A stretch of DNA of 6,134 bases from an uncultured Selenomonadales bacterium (GTDB lineage: Bacteria; Bacillota; Negativicutes; Selenomonadales; Selenomonadaceae): the NCBI GenBank assembly GCA_937915725.1, contig CALGGV010000273.1, positions 1 to 6,134 of the forward strand, given 5' to 3'. The notes below the pieces were generated by a model. The model was given only the letters and a program-made list of their open reading frames with translations. It did no database searches and had not been told where the DNA came from. Numbering within the stretch: the stretch's first letter is position 1; each line of letters starts with the position of its first letter. Below, piece after piece: positions 5,049-6,134 of this stretch. The position numbers and the translations under genes were made by a program.

Positions 5049-5924
5049 ATGGCAGGAATAATTGGCGCAGTAAACCAGTCGAATAGTATTTTAAATCAAG
5101 CTAGCAGAGCAGCGCAAAAAACGTCTCAAATTCTCTCGACAGGCTCGAATTTTCCAAATGCGTCCTACAATCCTTCTTCATACGCTATTCTTCAACGTAT
5201 GAATAGTCATACCGGCGCAACTACTCAATCTATCCAAAATACTCAAAACGCAAGCGCAATGATGAAAATCGCAGCCGGTGCTACTGAAAATACAGTTAGT
5301 GCACTCACTTCAATCCAACAATATCTTGTAAATGCCGCAAACGGTACTAATTCTGATTCAGACCGTGCGGCACTTCAGCAAAATATAAATCAACTTGTTC
5401 AGCAAATTGACGATAACGCCCGCGTTGAATACAACGGTATGAGCTTGCTTGACGGCTCGCGAAGTGGCGTTATGATTGAGGGCGTTTCCGGTTATGAAAA
5501 TATTTCACTCGGCAATATGAGCGCGCAGTCGTTAGGCTTAATGGACGAATTGGGAAATATTACTATCGATGTTTCAAATGATGAAACTATTCAAAGTTCA
5601 CTTGAAAGAGTTTCCGGCGCGTTAGAATATGTTCAAGACGTTAATAACAACTTACAAGCAACTTTACAAGGCGGAGATATTTTAAATTATTCCCTTGACG
5701 AGGCAACCACTCAAGGCGCGTATCTTGCACGCCTTGAATATCAAGCTGATAATTATACTACTATGAAAGAAAATACACAGGCAGCCGCGTCAAATATTGG
5801 TGATGCTGATATGGCTAAACAAATTTCCCAACTTAACCTTCAAAAAATTCAGCAACAAGTTGCAGTTGAAGTTTCAAAAATTTTTAACCATAGTCAAGCC
5901 AGCGTTTTAAGTATGTTAAGATAA
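5049..5924 (+). CDS. short divergent flagellin (flagellar filament protein)
   Basis: This 291-residue protein has flagellin D0/D1 helices at both ends and a minimal centre, so D2/D3 surface domains are absent. The N-terminal block NAANGTNSDSDRAALQQNINQL (95-116) leading to VEYNGMSLLDG (126-136) and the C-terminal block from DADMAKQ (252-258) to VLSMLR (286-291) are clear flagellin signatures. The usual start MRINHNIxALN is replaced by MAGIIGAVNQSN, and SGLRINSAADDAAGLAI by STGSNFPNASYNPSSYAI (30-47). The protein would be exported by the flagellar type III system, and there is no Sec signal. The ATG at 5049 follows AAGGAAGGTGAG (5033-5044); the overlapping in-frame GTG at 5040 lies inside that SD. 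It follows codY under its own sigma-70-type promoter. A tRNA-like element starts 5 bases after the stop. FlgL is an alternative but fits the length and C-terminus less well. Confidence 0.88.
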   Translation: MAGIIGAVNQSNSILNQASRAAQKTSQILSTGSNFPNASYNPSSYAILQRMNSHTGATTQSIQNTQNASAMMKIAAGATENTVSALTSIQQYLVNAANGTNSDSDRAALQQNINQLVQQIDDNARVEYNGMSLLDGSRSGVMIEGVSGYENISLGNMSAQSLGLMDELGNITIDVSNDETIQSSLERVSGALEYVQDVNNNLQATLQGGDILNYSLDEATTQGAYLARLEYQADNYTTMKENTQAAASNIGDADMAKQISQLNLQKIQQQVAVEVSKIFNHSQASVLSMLR

Positions 5925-5929
5925 TTCCG

Positions 5930-6025
5930 GCGGGCATAGTTCATCGGTAGAATGAGAGTTTCCCAAGCTTTAGAGCAATTACTCTTATTCATCGTAATTG
6001 CAGGGTTCGATTCCCATTGCCCTTT
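5930..6025 (+). tRNA. tRNA-Gly(CCC)-like element with an extra 8-bp arm and a defective acceptor end
   Basis: The 5' half is a normal tRNA-Gly: acceptor GCGGGCA (5930-5936), D-arm GTTC/GAAT around ATCGGTA (5939-5953), and anticodon arm AGAGT/GCTTT around TTCCCAA (5955-5971) with anticodon CCC at 5962-5964. In place of a 4-5 base variable loop there is a perfect 8-bp hairpin, GCAATTAC/GTAATTGC (5975-5982 with 5994-6001), with an 11-base loop. The T-loop TTCGATT is standard (6006-6012), but the T-stem keeps only three pairs. The 3' acceptor strand is TGCCC then TT, so the two outer pairs are lost (C-T mismatch, G-T wobble), and a T-tract follows. No CCA is encoded. It starts 5 bases after the flagellin stop, so it lies in that mRNA's 3' UTR. 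It may be a non-canonical tRNA, a pseudo-tRNA, or a tRNA-derived terminator/processing element. Confidence 0.55.
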
Positions 6026-6037
6026 TTGATATTTGTT

Positions 6038-6081
6038 AAATTTTTAAATAGTCAACCAAGTTTTTTGAAATGCTAAAATGA
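6038..6081 (+). pseudogene. decayed 3' tail of a second flagellin gene
   Basis: Aligned with the end of the intact flagellin, this stretch reads SQPSFLK, then after a one-base slip ML-K-stop, against SQASVLSMLR-stop. It keeps the same distance to the following tRNA-like element. No start or body of a gene precedes it, since element 1 ends only about 13 bases upstream. It is best seen as what remains of a flagellin copy after deletion or unequal recombination. Confidence 0.55.
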
Positions 6082-6088
6082 TTTTCCG

Positions 6089-6134
6089 GCGGGCATAGTT
6101 CATCGGTAGAATGAGAGCTTCCCAAGCTTTAGAG
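6089..6134 (+). tRNA. second tRNA-Gly(CCC)-like element (5' part only, cut by window end)
   Basis: The visible 46 bases match 5930-5975 except for one base: position 31 of the anticodon stem is C here (C-G pair) where copy 1 has T (G-T pair). Acceptor 5' strand, D-arm and anticodon CCC are intact. The start of the unusual variable region (TTTAGAG) is also shared, so this copy probably carries the same extra arm, but that part is outside the window. Confidence 0.55.

Larger units (their letters stand above)
5878..6134 (+). repeat. tandem repeat of about 159 bp: flagellin 3' end plus tRNA-Gly-like element
   Basis: Unit 1 runs from inside the flagellin gene (about 5878) to about 6037. Unit 2 starts at about 6038 and is cut by the window end. 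The tRNA-like parts (5925-5975 and 6084-6134) agree at all but two positions or so, while the flagellin-tail parts (5878-5924 and 6038-6081) are only about 70% alike. Shared landmarks are AAATTTTTAA, TAGTCAA, ATG-TTAAGAT/ATG-CTAAAAT and CCGGCGGGCATAG. Offsets of 158-160 bp at these landmarks show small indels. Confidence 0.85.

Noticed and set aside
6023..6088. Separate promoter for the second tRNA-like element
   Set aside because: TAAAAT at 6074-6079 could be a -10, but no acceptable -35 lies 16-18 bases upstream.

Overview
The window looks like chromosomal DNA of a low-to-moderate G+C, flagellated diderm Firmicute, most likely a Negativicutes/Selenomonadales-type gut or rumen anaerobe. The reasons are a full-length CodY (a Firmicutes regulator), strong Shine-Dalgarno (SD) sequences, AT-rich spacers, and a solute-binding protein with a cleavable signal peptide but no lipobox cysteine, as expected with an outer membrane. 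The taxonomy is inference.

Left part (1-1445, minus strand). The first 18 codons of rimO run off the left edge behind a clear sigma-70 promoter. Next comes a non-coding stretch with a diverged 57-bp direct repeat and a doubtful 52-codon plus-strand ORF. Then follows an orphan ABC-type solute-binding protein gene. Its 5' end (SD, start codon, first signal-peptide codons) is the first of three tandem units of about 120 bp that fill the divergent spacer (1420-1745).

Middle part (1844-4070, plus strand). A cytoplasmic GH32 sucrose-6-phosphate hydrolase/beta-fructosidase gene is followed by 420 bp of hairpin-rich DNA with no clear gene. The right end of that stretch resembles the 3' end of an IS200/IS605-type tnpB with its omegaRNA. 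A small Cse60-like protein gene follows and ends in a good intrinsic terminator.

Right part (4070-6134, plus strand). codY has a strong CodY-box match just upstream of its -35 element, consistent with autoregulation. A short, divergent flagellin gene comes next. The codY and flagellin promoters share 25 of 29 bases, including the spacer. Five bases after the flagellin stop codon lies a tRNA-Gly(CCC)-like element with an extra 8-bp arm and a spoiled acceptor end running into a T-tract. The unit 'flagellin 3' tail + tRNA-like element' is then repeated about 159 bp downstream, where only a decayed flagellin tail remains and the second element runs off the right edge. This tandem arrangement is the most unusual part of the window.

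Functionally, CodY (a GTP and branched-chain amino acid sensor) could link nutrient status to its own synthesis, possibly to sugar use, and to motility through the shared promoter design. Only the codY autoregulatory site has good sequence support.
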